Shown: positions 27,276 through 35,238 of the stretch, piece by piece | Layout of the letters: every line of letters starts with the position of its first letter | How positions within the stretch are numbered: the first letter of the stretch is position 1 | Assembly: GCF_001509485.1 (NCBI RefSeq) | Contig: NZ_LLZI01000245.1 | Span: forward strand, 1-45,322 | Source: Streptomyces sp. NRRL F-4489 | Lineage (GTDB): Bacteria > Actinomycetota > Actinomycetes > Streptomycetales > Streptomycetaceae | Reading direction: 5' to 3' | DNA length: 45,322 bases | Position numbers and translations under genes: made by a program | Notes under the pieces: generated by a model | Seen by the model: the letters and a program-made list of their open reading frames with translations, nothing else | Database searches by the model: none | What the model was told of the DNA's origin: nothing

Positions 27276-27710
27276 GTGGCGACGAGCGCGGGTTCTCCGG
27301 TCCGCGGCCGGTCGACGCGGCAGCGCACCGCGGTTTCGGCCGCACTCGACGAGGTCAACGAGTTCCGCAGCGCGCAGGAACTCCACGACATGCTCAAGCA
27401 CCGGGGCGACTCGGTCGGGCTGACCACCGTCTACCGCACGCTGCAGTCCCTCGCCGACGCCGGCGAGGTGGACGTGCTGCGCACCAGCGACGGCGAGGCC
27501 GTCTACCGCCGGTGCAGCTCCGACGACCATCACCACCACCTGGTGTGCCGGGGCTGCGGCAAGGCCGTCGAGGTCGAGGGCCCGGCGGTGGAGAAGTGGG
27601 CCGACCAGATCGCCGCCGAGCACGGCTTCCGCGATGTGGCGCACACCGTCGAGATCTTCGGCACCTGCGGGGACTGCGCGGCCGCCGCGGAGTCCGGGCG
27701 CGACGCCTGA
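27276..27710 (+). CDS. zur: Zinc uptake regulator (Fur family)
   Basis: A 144-residue metal-sensing repressor. The N-terminal winged helix (SAQELHDMLKHRG, VGLTTVYRTLQSLADAGEV) spans about 25-75. The metal-binding dimerisation part has DDHHHHLVCRGCG near 83-95 and FGTCGDC near 130-134, giving the structural Cys4 zinc site and the regulatory His sites. The GTG start is preceded by AGGGAGG at a good distance. It lies 149 bp after znuB with probably its own promoter; I see no Zur box there, so any autoregulation would act through read-through from the znuA promoter. Zn-loaded Zur would shut off znuACB. Confidence 0.95.
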   Translation: MATSAGSPVRGRSTRQRTAVSAALDEVNEFRSAQELHDMLKHRGDSVGLTTVYRTLQSLADAGEVDVLRTSDGEAVYRRCSSDDHHHHLVCRGCGKAVEVEGPAVEKWADQIAAEHGFRDVAHTVEIFGTCGDCAAAAESGRDA

Positions 27711-27744
27711 CGGCTCCCGGGCGGGCGGCCCTTCAGCCGGCCCG

Positions 27745-29241
27745 TCAGCCGGTCCGGTCGGCGGCGCGGTCGGTGGTGAGGCCGGTAGCCAGGTCGGCGG
27801 TGCCCTCCGCCGTACGCGGCCGCCCCGGCAGTACGGCGTACAGCACGGCCGACACCGCCATCCCGGCCGGCAGTGCGAGGTCGATCCCGTCCAGCGCGCT
27901 CGCCACCGGCCCGGTGTAGAGCGTCCCGACGCAGAGCGCGGACGCCGCCACGCCGCCCGCCAGGGCAGCCACTCCGCGCCAGTTGAAGCCGCCGGTGTAC
28001 CAGAACGGCCCGCCCCGGCTCTCGTCGCACAGCGCCCGCCCGTCGTAGCGGTTGCGGCGCAGCACGATGTCCATGGCGTAGACGGCGCTACAGGGGCCGA
28101 GTAGGACGACGGTCAGCTGGAGCACGTCGTTCACGGTGTCGAGGAAGTTCGAGACCAGCAGCGCGTAGAGGGTCAGCCCGACCGCGACCGCGCCGTCCGC
28201 CAGGACGCTGACCGAGCGGCGGATGCGTATCCCCACGGCCTGGAGGGCGAGGCCCGCGCTGTACGCGGTCAGCGCGTTGAGCGCGATCGTGCCGAGGACG
28301 AGGGCGAGCAGGAAGAGCGGTGTGAACCACCCGGGCAGGATGTGCTGGAGCGCGGTCTGCGGGTCGGTCATGTCCACGACGGTGGCCGCGAGCGCGCCCA
28401 GTGAGCACACCACCACCCCGGGCAGGAAGCCGCCGAGCGCGGTCCAGCCGATCACCGCGTACGGCGAGGTGGCGCGCGGCAGGTAGCGGGAGAAGTCGGC
28501 GCTGGTGGTGTACGAGAGCGGGCCGGAGGCCATCAGCGTCGTCCCGGTGAGCAGGGCGGCCCACAGGGCGGTGCCGGAGAGCGGGTGGGCGGGCCGGTAG
28601 CCGAAGTCGGCGTGGGTGGCCACGGCCCAGGCGACGACCGCGAACGCGGCGGCCAGCACGAGCGTGATCGGGGTGTAGAGCTTCACGATCAGGGCGTGCC
28701 CGTAGACGCTGATGGTCAGGGTGACCGCGGCGATGGCCACCACGACGATGATCTTGACCGGGGTGGTCAGCGGCAGTCCGGTGCGCGCGACGAGCGAGAA
28801 AGCCGAACCGGCCGCGGCGGCGAGGTTGAGGGCGACGTAGCTGACCGAGATCAGCCAGCCGGTGACCGCGTTGTTGACGCGGTTGCCGAGGACGCCGTAG
28901 AGGGCGCGGGTGATCACTTCGCTGGGGGCGCCGGCGGCCGGGCCAGGGGCCGCGAGGATGCCGGTGACGACCCAGAGCAGATTGCCGACGACGATCACCG
29001 CGAGCGCCTGCCACAGGGTCAGCCCCATGAGGATCAGCGCGCCGCCGACCACCAGATTCAGGTAGTTGACGTTGGCGGCGGCCCAGACGGAGAACAGCGA
29101 CCGGGGGCGGCCGTGGCGTTCCTCGTCGGGGATGTGGTCGATGCCGTGCGCCTCGATCCGGCCGGGGCGGACCGGGGGCGGTCCGGCCGCCTCTGACCTG
29201 CCGTCGCTGCCGGTGCTCGGGTCGGGGATCGTGGACGCCAT
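27745..29241 (-). CDS. NCS1-family nucleobase/purine permease
   Basis: A 498-residue membrane transporter with about twelve segments. The N-terminus carries the NCS1 signature EAHGIDHIPDEERHGRPRSL followed by FSVWAAANVNYLNLVVG near 50-70, placing it with CodB/PucI-type cytosine, allantoin or purine permeases. The start is ATG 29241 with GGAGGG upstream; the frame continues upstream without homology. It is convergent with zur and divergent from a TetR gene, and the amidohydrolase that follows the TetR gene suggests uptake of a compound with a hydrolysable amide or ring. Confidence 0.9.
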   Translation of the reverse strand: MASTIPDPSTGSDGRSEAAGPPPVRPGRIEAHGIDHIPDEERHGRPRSLFSVWAAANVNYLNLVVGGALILMGLTLWQALAVIVVGNLLWVVTGILAAPGPAAGAPSEVITRALYGVLGNRVNNAVTGWLISVSYVALNLAAAAGSAFSLVARTGLPLTTPVKIIVVVAIAAVTLTISVYGHALIVKLYTPITLVLAAAFAVVAWAVATHADFGYRPAHPLSGTALWAALLTGTTLMASGPLSYTTSADFSRYLPRATSPYAVIGWTALGGFLPGVVVCSLGALAATVVDMTDPQTALQHILPGWFTPLFLLALVLGTIALNALTAYSAGLALQAVGIRIRRSVSVLADGAVAVGLTLYALLVSNFLDTVNDVLQLTVVLLGPCSAVYAMDIVLRRNRYDGRALCDESRGGPFWYTGGFNWRGVAALAGGVAASALCVGTLYTGPVASALDGIDLALPAGMAVSAVLYAVLPGRPRTAEGTADLATGLTTDRAADRTG

Positions 29242-29311
29242 GGGCCCTCCGGGGACGGGTCGTTGACCGACCTGGTTGCTTATTGGTCGCACACTCAATA
29301 GCCTCCGGGGT
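29242..29311. promoter_or_regulatory. Divergent operator between NCS1 permease and TetR gene
   Basis: A TATTG-N10-CAATA inverted repeat at 29281-29300, in the middle of the 70-bp gap, extended imperfectly by GCT/AGC on the flanks. Spacing and symmetry suit a TetR-family dimer, so the adjacent regulator probably represses both directions here. Confidence 0.6.
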
Positions 29312-29947
29312 ATGTCGTCAAGGGTTCCGCGCAAACGCATCCGGAAAGACCCGGCCGCCCGGCGGGCCGAGATCGTCGAGGCCGCGGCCACCGTCGCCCT
29401 CACCGATGGCCTGGAATGCATCACCCTGCGGCGGATCGGCGAGGACCTCGACGTCCGCCCCGGCCTGATCAGCCACTACTTCCCGTCCGCCGAGGAGCTG
29501 GTGGCGGAGGCGTTCGGCAGCGCCGCGACCGGCGAGCTGGACGGACTGCTGCCGCCCGCCGCCCCCGGCGAGACCCCGACCGAGCGGATGGCACGCTTCC
29601 TGGCCCGCACCGCCGGCGAGCCGTACGACGCCATCAGCCGGCTGTGGATCAACGCCCGCCACCTCAGCCGCTACCGCCCCCTGCTCCGCGAGCGGGTCGC
29701 CGCCCAGGAGGCGGCCTGGCGCGGCCGGCTCAGCGATCTCGTCCGCGAGGGCGTCGAATGCGGTGAATTCCACGCCAAGGACCCGCTGATGGCGGCCATC
29801 TGGATCCTCGTGGTGCTCGACGGCCTCGGCGCGCACGCCAACACCGACACCAGCGAGCACCCCGACGAGTCGTTCCTGATGGTCTTCCCGACCGCCGAAC
29901 GCGAACTCGGCCTGCCGGAGGGCTCGTTGCGACCCAAAGGCACGTAG
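29312..29947 (+). CDS. TetR-family transcriptional regulator
   Basis: A 211-residue repressor with an N-terminal TetR HTH (AEIVEAAATVALTDGLECIT, GEDLDVRPGLISHYFPSAEE, about 17-62) and a BetI-like C-terminal ligand domain. The start is ATG 29312; upstream in-frame codons would read through the operator. Divergent from the NCS1 permease and upstream of the amidohydrolase (gap 68 bp), it most likely controls both in response to their substrate. The stop codon is within a short tandem repeat of CACGTAGAAG (29940-29967). Confidence 0.9.
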   Translation: MSSRVPRKRIRKDPAARRAEIVEAAATVALTDGLECITLRRIGEDLDVRPGLISHYFPSAEELVAEAFGSAATGELDGLLPPAAPGETPTERMARFLARTAGEPYDAISRLWINARHLSRYRPLLRERVAAQEAAWRGRLSDLVREGVECGEFHAKDPLMAAIWILVVLDGLGAHANTDTSEHPDESFLMVFPTAERELGLPEGSLRPKGT

Positions 29948-30015
29948 AAGCACGTAGAAGCACGTAACGCCCCGCAGCAGCCGCCCCGCCCCTTCCCCCT
30001 CCCCCAGGAGTCGCC

Positions 30016-31650
30016 GTGCCCGCCGACCTCGTCCTGCTCTCCGCCCGCCTGCTCGACCCGGCGACCGGCGCCTTCCTGCCGGAGACCGCCCTCGCGGCGG
30101 CGGACGGAAAGATCACCGCCCTCGGCGACGACCGCGAGATACGCCGACTCGCCGGCCCCGCCACCACGGTGCTCGACCTCAAGGGCGCGGTGGTCACCCC
30201 CGGCCTCACCGACGGCCACCTCCACCCGGTCACCGGCGCCGACCTCTCCCACGGCCTGGACCTCTCCCGCTGCACCGACCTGGACGAGGTGCGCGCGGCC
30301 CTGGCCCGCGAGGCCGCCACCCTCGCCCCCGGCGCCTGGCTGCGCGGCTGGGGCCTGGACCCCAACGTCTTCGGCGACCGCCCGGTCGAGGCCGCCGCCC
30401 TCTCCCCCGTCCTCGACGGGATCCCCGCGCTGCTCCTGCTCTTCGACGCGCACTCGCTGCTCGCCAGCCCGCGCGCCCTGGAACTCGCCGGTGTGGACGG
30501 CCCGCGCACCTTCGACCAGGCCGCCGAGGTGGTCTGCGACGCGGACGGCCGCCCGACCGGTCTGCTGCTGGAGGACGCCGCCTGCGAACTGGTCGAACGC
30601 GCCGCCCCGCAGCCCACCCGCGCCGAGCGCCGCGACCGCCTGGCCGCCGCGCTGCGCGCCATGGCCGCGTCCGGCCTCACCGGCGGCCACGTCATGGACG
30701 CCAACGGCGACAGCCTCGACTTCTACGCGGAGCTGGACGCGGCCGGGGACCTCCCGCTGCGGCTGCGGGTCGCGCCCTGGTGCCAGCCCGGCACCGGCGA
30801 CGAGGGCGTCCGCGCGCTGATCGCACAGCAGGGCACCGGCGGCCGGCTGTGGCGTACCGCCGGGGTCAAGCTCTTCATGGACGGCACCATCGACAACGGC
30901 ACCGCCTGGCTCGAACGCCCCGACTGCCACGGCGAGTCCACGCACGCCTTCTGGCCCGACCCCGACGCGTACACCCGCGTCATCGGGCAACTGCACGCGG
31001 CCGGTGTGCCGACCGCCACCCACGCCATCGGCGACGCCGCCGTCCGCCACGTCCTGGACGCGGTCGAGAAGGCCCGCGCGGCGGCGGGCTCCACGAGTGG
31101 CAGCGGCATCCGGCACCGCATCGAACACATCGAGACCGTCCCCGACGACACCCTCCGCCGCTTCGCCGAGCTGGGCGTGATCGCCTCCATGCAGCCCACC
31201 CACTGCTGCGACTTCACCCGCGCCGACCACACCGACAACTGGTCGCGGCGGCTGGGCGAGGAGCGCGCCGCCCGCGCCTGGCGCTGCCGCGATCTGGCCG
31301 ACTCCGGCGCCACCGTCGTCCTCGGCTCCGACTGGCCGATCGCGCCCTACGAACCGCTGGGCGTCCTGGCCGGTGCCCGCCACCGCCGCCCCACCCGCGA
31401 CCTCAGCCGCCCGCCGCACGGCCCCGAGCAGGCGCTCACCGCGCTGGAGGCGCTGCGCGGCATGACCGTGCACGCGGCGTACGCGGCCGGTGAGGAGGAC
31501 CGGGCCGGGCGGCTCGCCCCCGGCTGCCGCGCCGACCTCACCGTCCTCGGCGGCGACCCGCTCACCACGCCCGCCACCGAGCTGCCGGAGCTGCCGGTGC
31601 TGCTCACCGTCCTCGACGGCCGCCCGACCCACCGCGACCCGAGCGTGTGA
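30016..31650 (+). CDS. Amidohydrolase (YtcJ-like, metal-dependent)
   Basis: A 544-residue member of the amidohydrolase superfamily. The metal-binding HxH is in DGHLHPV (His69, His71), preceded by the family opening GAVVTPGLTDGH. Further ligands are expected in THAIGD near 335, RHRIEHIE near 370 and LGSDWPIAP near 437, all visible. YtcJ-like enzymes hydrolyse N-acyl or cyclic amide bonds; the substrate is not assignable. The GTG start has AGGAG six bases upstream. With the TetR gene and NCS1 permease it looks like an uptake-and-hydrolysis unit for a nitrogen heterocycle (inference). Confidence 0.9.
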   Translation: MPADLVLLSARLLDPATGAFLPETALAAADGKITALGDDREIRRLAGPATTVLDLKGAVVTPGLTDGHLHPVTGADLSHGLDLSRCTDLDEVRAALAREAATLAPGAWLRGWGLDPNVFGDRPVEAAALSPVLDGIPALLLLFDAHSLLASPRALELAGVDGPRTFDQAAEVVCDADGRPTGLLLEDAACELVERAAPQPTRAERRDRLAAALRAMAASGLTGGHVMDANGDSLDFYAELDAAGDLPLRLRVAPWCQPGTGDEGVRALIAQQGTGGRLWRTAGVKLFMDGTIDNGTAWLERPDCHGESTHAFWPDPDAYTRVIGQLHAAGVPTATHAIGDAAVRHVLDAVEKARAAAGSTSGSGIRHRIEHIETVPDDTLRRFAELGVIASMQPTHCCDFTRADHTDNWSRRLGEERAARAWRCRDLADSGATVVLGSDWPIAPYEPLGVLAGARHRRPTRDLSRPPHGPEQALTALEALRGMTVHAAYAAGEEDRAGRLAPGCRADLTVLGGDPLTTPATELPELPVLLTVLDGRPTHRDPSV

Positions 31651-31652
31651 GC

Positions 31653-31675
31653 CCGGCCCGGTGAGCCCGGGCCGG
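31653..31675. terminator. Bidirectional hairpin between amidohydrolase and uppS
   Basis: CCGGCCC at 31653-31659 pairs with GGGCCGG at 31669-31675 around a nine-base loop, in the 33-bp gap between the convergent genes. The stem is short but purely GC. Confidence 0.5.
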
Positions 31676-31683
31676 TCCCCGGC

Positions 31684-32502
31684 TCAGGTCGCCTTCTCGC
31701 CCTCCTCCAGCGGGGCCGCCCCGAAGCGGCGGTCCCGCTTGGCGTACTCCAGGCACGCCTCCCAGAGGTTCCGCCGGTCGAAATCCGGCCAGAGAATGTC
31801 CTGGAACACCATCTCGGCGTACGCGCTCTGCCAGATCAGGTAGTTCGAGGTCCGCTGCTCACCGGACGGCCGGACGAACAGGTCCACATCCGGCATGTCC
31901 GGGTAGTACATGTACTTCGCGATGGTCTTCTCGTTGACCTTCGACGGGTCCAGCTTCCCGGCCCGGACGTCCGCGGCGATCGCCGCCGCGGCGTCCGCGA
32001 TCTCGGCCCGCCCGCCGTAATTCACGCAGAAGTACAGCGTCATCTTGTCGTTGTTCTTGGTCTGCTCCTGGGCGATCTGGAGCTCCTGGACGACCGACTT
32101 CCACAATTTCGGCATCCGCCCGACCCACCGGATACGAATGCCCAGCGCGTCCATTTCGTCCCGGCGCCGGCGGATCACATCGCGGTTGAAATTCATCAGG
32201 AAGCGCACCTCGTCCGGCGACCGCTTCCAGTTCTCGGTGGAAAAGGCGTACAGCGAGAGGTTCTTCACGCCCATCTCGATACAGCCCTTGAGAACGTCGA
32301 GAACCACGCCCTCACCGACCTTGTGGCCCTCGGTGCGCGGCAGCCCGCGCTCCTTGGCCCACCGCCCGTTGCCGTCCATCACGATGGCGACGTGGTTCGG
32401 TACGAGCTCCCCGGGGATCCGCGGCGGACGCGCACCGGAGGGATGCGGCTCGGGCGTCTGGTATTCCCGTCGGTTGCGCCCCAGAATCCCGCGTACGGCC
32501 AT
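31684..32502 (-). CDS. uppS: Isoprenyl (undecaprenyl) diphosphate synthase
   Basis: A cis-prenyltransferase of 272 residues, making the long-chain polyprenyl diphosphate carrier for cell-wall synthesis. Catalytic Asp43 is in [13 protein letters not shown]; further signatures are [20 protein letters not shown] near 92 and the C-terminal [16 protein letters not shown] with [13 protein letters not shown] 32502 has AGGAGA nine bases upstream and gives a normal length; a TTG seven codons earlier is less likely. It is downstream of recO on the same strand with a 78-bp gap. Streptomyces carries more than one such enzyme, so chain length is uncertain. Confidence 0.94.
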   Translation of the reverse strand: MAVRGILGRNRREYQTPEPHPSGARPPRIPGELVPNHVAIVMDGNGRWAKERGLPRTEGHKVGEGVVLDVLKGCIEMGVKNLSLYAFSTENWKRSPDEVRFLMNFNRDVIRRRRDEMDALGIRIRWVGRMPKLWKSVVQELQIAQEQTKNNDKMTLYFCVNYGGRAEIADAAAAIAADVRAGKLDPSKVNEKTIAKYMYYPDMPDVDLFVRPSGEQRTSNYLIWQSAYAEMVFQDILWPDFDRRNLWEACLEYAKRDRRFGAAPLEEGEKAT

Positions 32503-32580
32503 GCGCCCCAGTCTCCTCTGCAATAAATCGATGGACGGTGTGTGGTGGAGGGCTTTGGTGTGCGATGCGCGTCCCGCCGC

Positions 32581-33327
32581 CTATTTCTCCACATAGCGGA
32601 GCGAACGCAGTCCGCGCTCCAGATGCCACTGAAGATACGCCGCGACCAGGCCGCTGCCCTCCCGTACGTGCCGCGCCTCGCAGGCGTCCGCGGTCGCCCA
32701 GTCGCCGGTCAGCAGCGCGCTCAGCAGCCCGATGGCTTCAGAGGAGGGTACGACGCTTCCGGGCACCCGGCAGTCCCCGCACACCACACCGCCCGACCCC
32801 ACCGAGAAGAAGCGGTTCGGACCGGGCATTCCGCACTTCGCGCAGGCGTCGAAGCTCGGCGCGTAGCCGTTCACCGCCAGCGAGCGCAGCAGGAACGCGT
32901 CCAGCACCAGGTGCGCGGCGTGCTCCCCGTTGGCCAGCGTCCGCAGCCCGCCGACCAGCAGCAGATACTGCTGGACGGCCGGCTCGCCCTCGTGATCGGT
33001 GAACCGCTCGGCGGTCTCCAGCATGGCCGTCCCGGCGGTGTACCGGCCGTAGTCGGTGACGATCGCGCCACCGTACGCGGCGATCGTCTCGCTCTGCGTG
33101 CACAGCGGCAGCCCGCGCCCGACCAGCTCGCTGCCGCGCGCGAAGAACTGCACGTCCACATGCGAGAACGGCTCCAGCCGGGCCCCGAACTTCGACTTCG
33201 TCCGCCGCACGCCCCGCGCCACCGCCCGGACCCGGCCGTGCCCGCGGGTGAGCAGCGTGATGATCCGGTCCGCCTCACCCAGCTTCTGGGTGCGCAGCAC
33301 GATGCCGTCGTCGCGGAACAGAGTCAT
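32581..33327 (-). CDS. recO: DNA repair protein RecO
   Basis: A 248-residue recombination mediator that helps load RecA at gaps. The N-terminal OB-fold reads LFRDDGIVLRTQKLGEADRI near 3-22. A C4 zinc finger is formed by CAKCGMPG and GDCRVPG (about 162-192). The start is ATG 33327 (MTLFRDD), which fits the family N-terminus; the six codons before it are not needed. It is followed by uppS on the same strand, an arrangement common in actinobacteria. Confidence 0.95.
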   Translation of the reverse strand: MTLFRDDGIVLRTQKLGEADRIITLLTRGHGRVRAVARGVRRTKSKFGARLEPFSHVDVQFFARGSELVGRGLPLCTQSETIAAYGGAIVTDYGRYTAGTAMLETAERFTDHEGEPAVQQYLLLVGGLRTLANGEHAAHLVLDAFLLRSLAVNGYAPSFDACAKCGMPGPNRFFSVGSGGVVCGDCRVPGSVVPSSEAIGLLSALLTGDWATADACEARHVREGSGLVAAYLQWHLERGLRSLRYVEK

Positions 33328-33384
33328 ACCGCCATTCTCCCGCACCCCGGGTCCGGTCCGTCCGGGCGGGCCCCGGGGCCGCCG

Positions 33385-33627
33385 TCAGGCCCGCTCGCCC
33401 CGGCTGCGCGCGTTGGCGTACCGGGTCTCGGCCTGCAGCCGCTCCCCGGCGGAGGCGTACCGGGTCATTTCGGGGGCGCAGTCCCACTCCGCTCCGCCCC
33501 CCACCGGCAGCAGCCGCAGCCCGCGACCGGCCCGGCCGACGACCCGCCCCACCCGCCCGTCCCGGGTGTCCACCACGTACGCCCCGAATTCGGGCGCCGC
33601 GACCGGCGGCCGCACGGTGCCCGTCAC
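33385..33627 (-). CDS. Small hypothetical protein (80 aa)
   Basis: I do not recognise a named domain. The protein begins MTGTVRPPVAAPEFGAYVVD and has a short beta-rich pattern (GAYVVDTRDGRVGRVVGRAG, GLRLLPVGGGAEWDC) resembling a PRC- or SH3-like barrel, then a charged helix with several Arg. Its GTG start overlaps the TGA of the 65-aa gene upstream, so the two are translationally coupled. Both lie divergent from an XRE/DUF397 pair. Similar small proteins accompany XRE/DUF397 loci in Streptomyces (from memory), so a regulatory accessory role is plausible. Coding is supported by the coupling and by GC3 bias. Confidence 0.7.
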   Translation of the reverse strand: MTGTVRPPVAAPEFGAYVVDTRDGRVGRVVGRAGRGLRLLPVGGGAEWDCAPEMTRYASAGERLQAETRYANARSRGERA

Positions 33628-33821
33628 CGCTCCCCCAGCGCCTTCACCAGCCGCCGCGCGGTGTCGATATTGCAGCGGCCCAATTCCACCAGGGTGGGCA
33701 TGGTCCGGTGCGCGTACGACACCGGGTCGAACCCGAGCGACGGCAGCACGATCCCGGCTCGGGCCAAAGCTTCGCGCAATTCCTTGATCACGTTTTCCAC
33801 TTCGGTGCGGTCGTTTTGCAT
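33624..33821 (-). CDS. Small hypothetical protein (65 aa)
   Basis: Mostly helical: VENVIKELREALARAGIVLP then ELGRCNIDTARRLVKALGE. No membrane segment, no signal peptide and no named domain recognised. ATG 33821 is chosen because AAGGAG stands at the proper distance; the longer frame upstream would run across the divergent promoter. It is coupled to the 80-aa gene by overlapping stop/start. It is divergent from the XRE regulator, from which it is separated by about 104 bp holding a CTGCA-N7-TGCAG inverted repeat (33893-33909), a candidate operator. Confidence 0.72.
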   Translation of the reverse strand: MQNDRTEVENVIKELREALARAGIVLPSLGFDPVSYAHRTMPTLVELGRCNIDTARRLVKALGER

Positions 33822-33925
33822 CAGCGGCTCCTTTTCACCGTTTGCAGCAAAAGCGTGACGCCACGGCGCTAACCTGAGCAACAGGACCGGCTCTGCAACT
33901 GCCGTGCAGGGAAAGGACGTAGACC

Positions 33926-34759
33926 ATGGCCAATACTTCACGCCAAGTGGCATGGGAGTACTGGGGCGCCGAACTCAAACGCCACCGCGAGAACGCCGGG
34001 TTAACTCAGGAGGCACTGGGCAGCCTGGTGTTCGTATCCGGCGGATATATCGGTCAGTTCGAGCAGGCGATCCGCCGCCCGCAACTGGACGTCGCCAAGC
34101 TCATCGACAAGGTGCTGCAAACCGACGGTTTTTTCGAGCGGACGTGGCGCAAGCTCATCGACGATCAGAAGTACGCGGATTACTTCGCCAAGGTCGTAGA
34201 GCTGGAGCCGCTGGCGACGAAGATCTGCGACTTCGCGCCCATGGCGGTGCCCGGGCTGCTCCAAACCGAGAGGTACATGCGGGCCGTCATGCGTGCGGGC
34301 AACGTGTTCGCGCCGGACGAGGAGTTCGATGAGGACGTGCGCTCACGCCTGGCTCGCGCGGTCGTTCTCGAAGGCCCAGAACGCCCCACGTACTGGGCCG
34401 TGTTACACGAAGCCGTGCTGCGGGTCCCAGTGGGCGGACCGGCCGTCATGGCCGAGCAGTTGGAGCACATCGCTCGACTGATCCGTGAGCACAAGATCCT
34501 GGTTCAGGTCCTCCCGTTCGCCGCGGGCGCGTACCCCTCCATGGGCAAGCTGCTGAAGCTCATGGACTTCGCCGATGCGCCGCCAACTGCCTATACAGAG
34601 GCGGTGTACTCGGGAACGCTGCTGGACGATCCGGCCATAGTGCAGCGCGTGCAGCACGACTACGATCTGATCAGGGCCGCCGCGCTCTCGCCGGAGGCGT
34701 CCCTGGCCCTGATCGAATCGGCGGCGGAGGAATACCGACAATGCGCGAGTACAACCTGA
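33926..34759 (+). CDS. XRE-family regulator with DUF5753 domain
   Basis: A 277-residue Streptomyces-type regulator. The N-terminal HTH spans about 14-68 (ELKRHRENAGLTQEALGSLV, SGGYIGQFEQAIRRPQLDVA). The DUF5753 part includes VPGLLQTERYMRAVM near 111, WAVLHEAVLRVPVGG near 160, and ILVQVLPFAAGAYPSMG near 193. This is the WhiJ-like class linked to development and antibiotic control. The start follows AAGGAC at a good spacing. The end overlaps the DUF397 gene by 19 bases, the usual regulator-partner pairing. The local GC content is somewhat lower than the neighbours, suggesting accessory origin. Confidence 0.93.
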   Translation: MANTSRQVAWEYWGAELKRHRENAGLTQEALGSLVFVSGGYIGQFEQAIRRPQLDVAKLIDKVLQTDGFFERTWRKLIDDQKYADYFAKVVELEPLATKICDFAPMAVPGLLQTERYMRAVMRAGNVFAPDEEFDEDVRSRLARAVVLEGPERPTYWAVLHEAVLRVPVGGPAVMAEQLEHIARLIREHKILVQVLPFAAGAYPSMGKLLKLMDFADAPPTAYTEAVYSGTLLDDPAIVQRVQHDYDLIRAAALSPEASLALIESAAEEYRQCASTT

Positions 34760-35010
34760 GTAACGCTCAGTGGTACAAGAGCAGCTACAGCGACGGACAC
34801 GGCGGCGATTGCGTCGAGGTCGCCCGTTGGCGCAAGAGTAGCTACAGCGGCCACAACAACGACGAGTGCCTGGAGGTCAGGGACGACCTCCCCGGTATCG
34901 TCCCCGTCCGCGACAGCAAGAACCCCGACGGCCCCGCCCTCGTCTTCCCGGCCGAAGGCTGGACCTCGTTCGTCGGAGCCGTCAAGAACGACCGCTTCAC
35001 GGGCGCCTGA
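34741..35010 (+). CDS. DUF397 protein with a duplicated N-terminal motif
   Basis: An 89-residue partner of the XRE/DUF5753 regulator. The DUF397 opening motif occurs twice in tandem: WYKSSYSDGHGGDCVEVA (about 11-28) and WRKSSYSGHNNDECLEVR (about 29-46), before the single C-terminal half (IVPVRDSKNPDGPALVF, WTSFVGAVKNDRF). Normal DUF397 proteins have one such motif and about 60-70 residues, so this one arose by internal duplication. DUF397 proteins are thought to act with their regulator, in some cases as toxin/antitoxin-like partners. The gene overlaps the regulator by 19 bases. Confidence 0.92.
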   Translation: MREYNLSNAQWYKSSYSDGHGGDCVEVARWRKSSYSGHNNDECLEVRDDLPGIVPVRDSKNPDGPALVFPAEGWTSFVGAVKNDRFTGA

Positions 35011-35032
35011 CCGGAGGTCACCGCACCACCCA

Positions 35033-35065
35033 CGGCCCCGCCGTCCTTTTCGGGCGACGGGGCCG
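35033..35065 (+). terminator. Hairpin downstream of the XRE/DUF397 pair
   Basis: GGCCCCGCCGTCC pairs with GGGCGACGGGGCC around TTTTC, with seven outer pairs, one mismatch, and further inner pairs. It lies 23 bp after the DUF397 stop. Confidence 0.7.
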
Positions 35066-35238
35066 CATCACGTTACCGACCGGTCATCAGCGGCTGAACG
35101 TGACCTTCCGTACTTCACGGTCTCCGCACGTCAAGGACCCTCACGGCGTGTCGGGGGGCAGGTAGCATCCGGTGATGATCGGCGCACGGCAGCCGTCGCG
35201 GCCGAGACATCCCCGGCAGTCTCCACACGAGGATCTCG

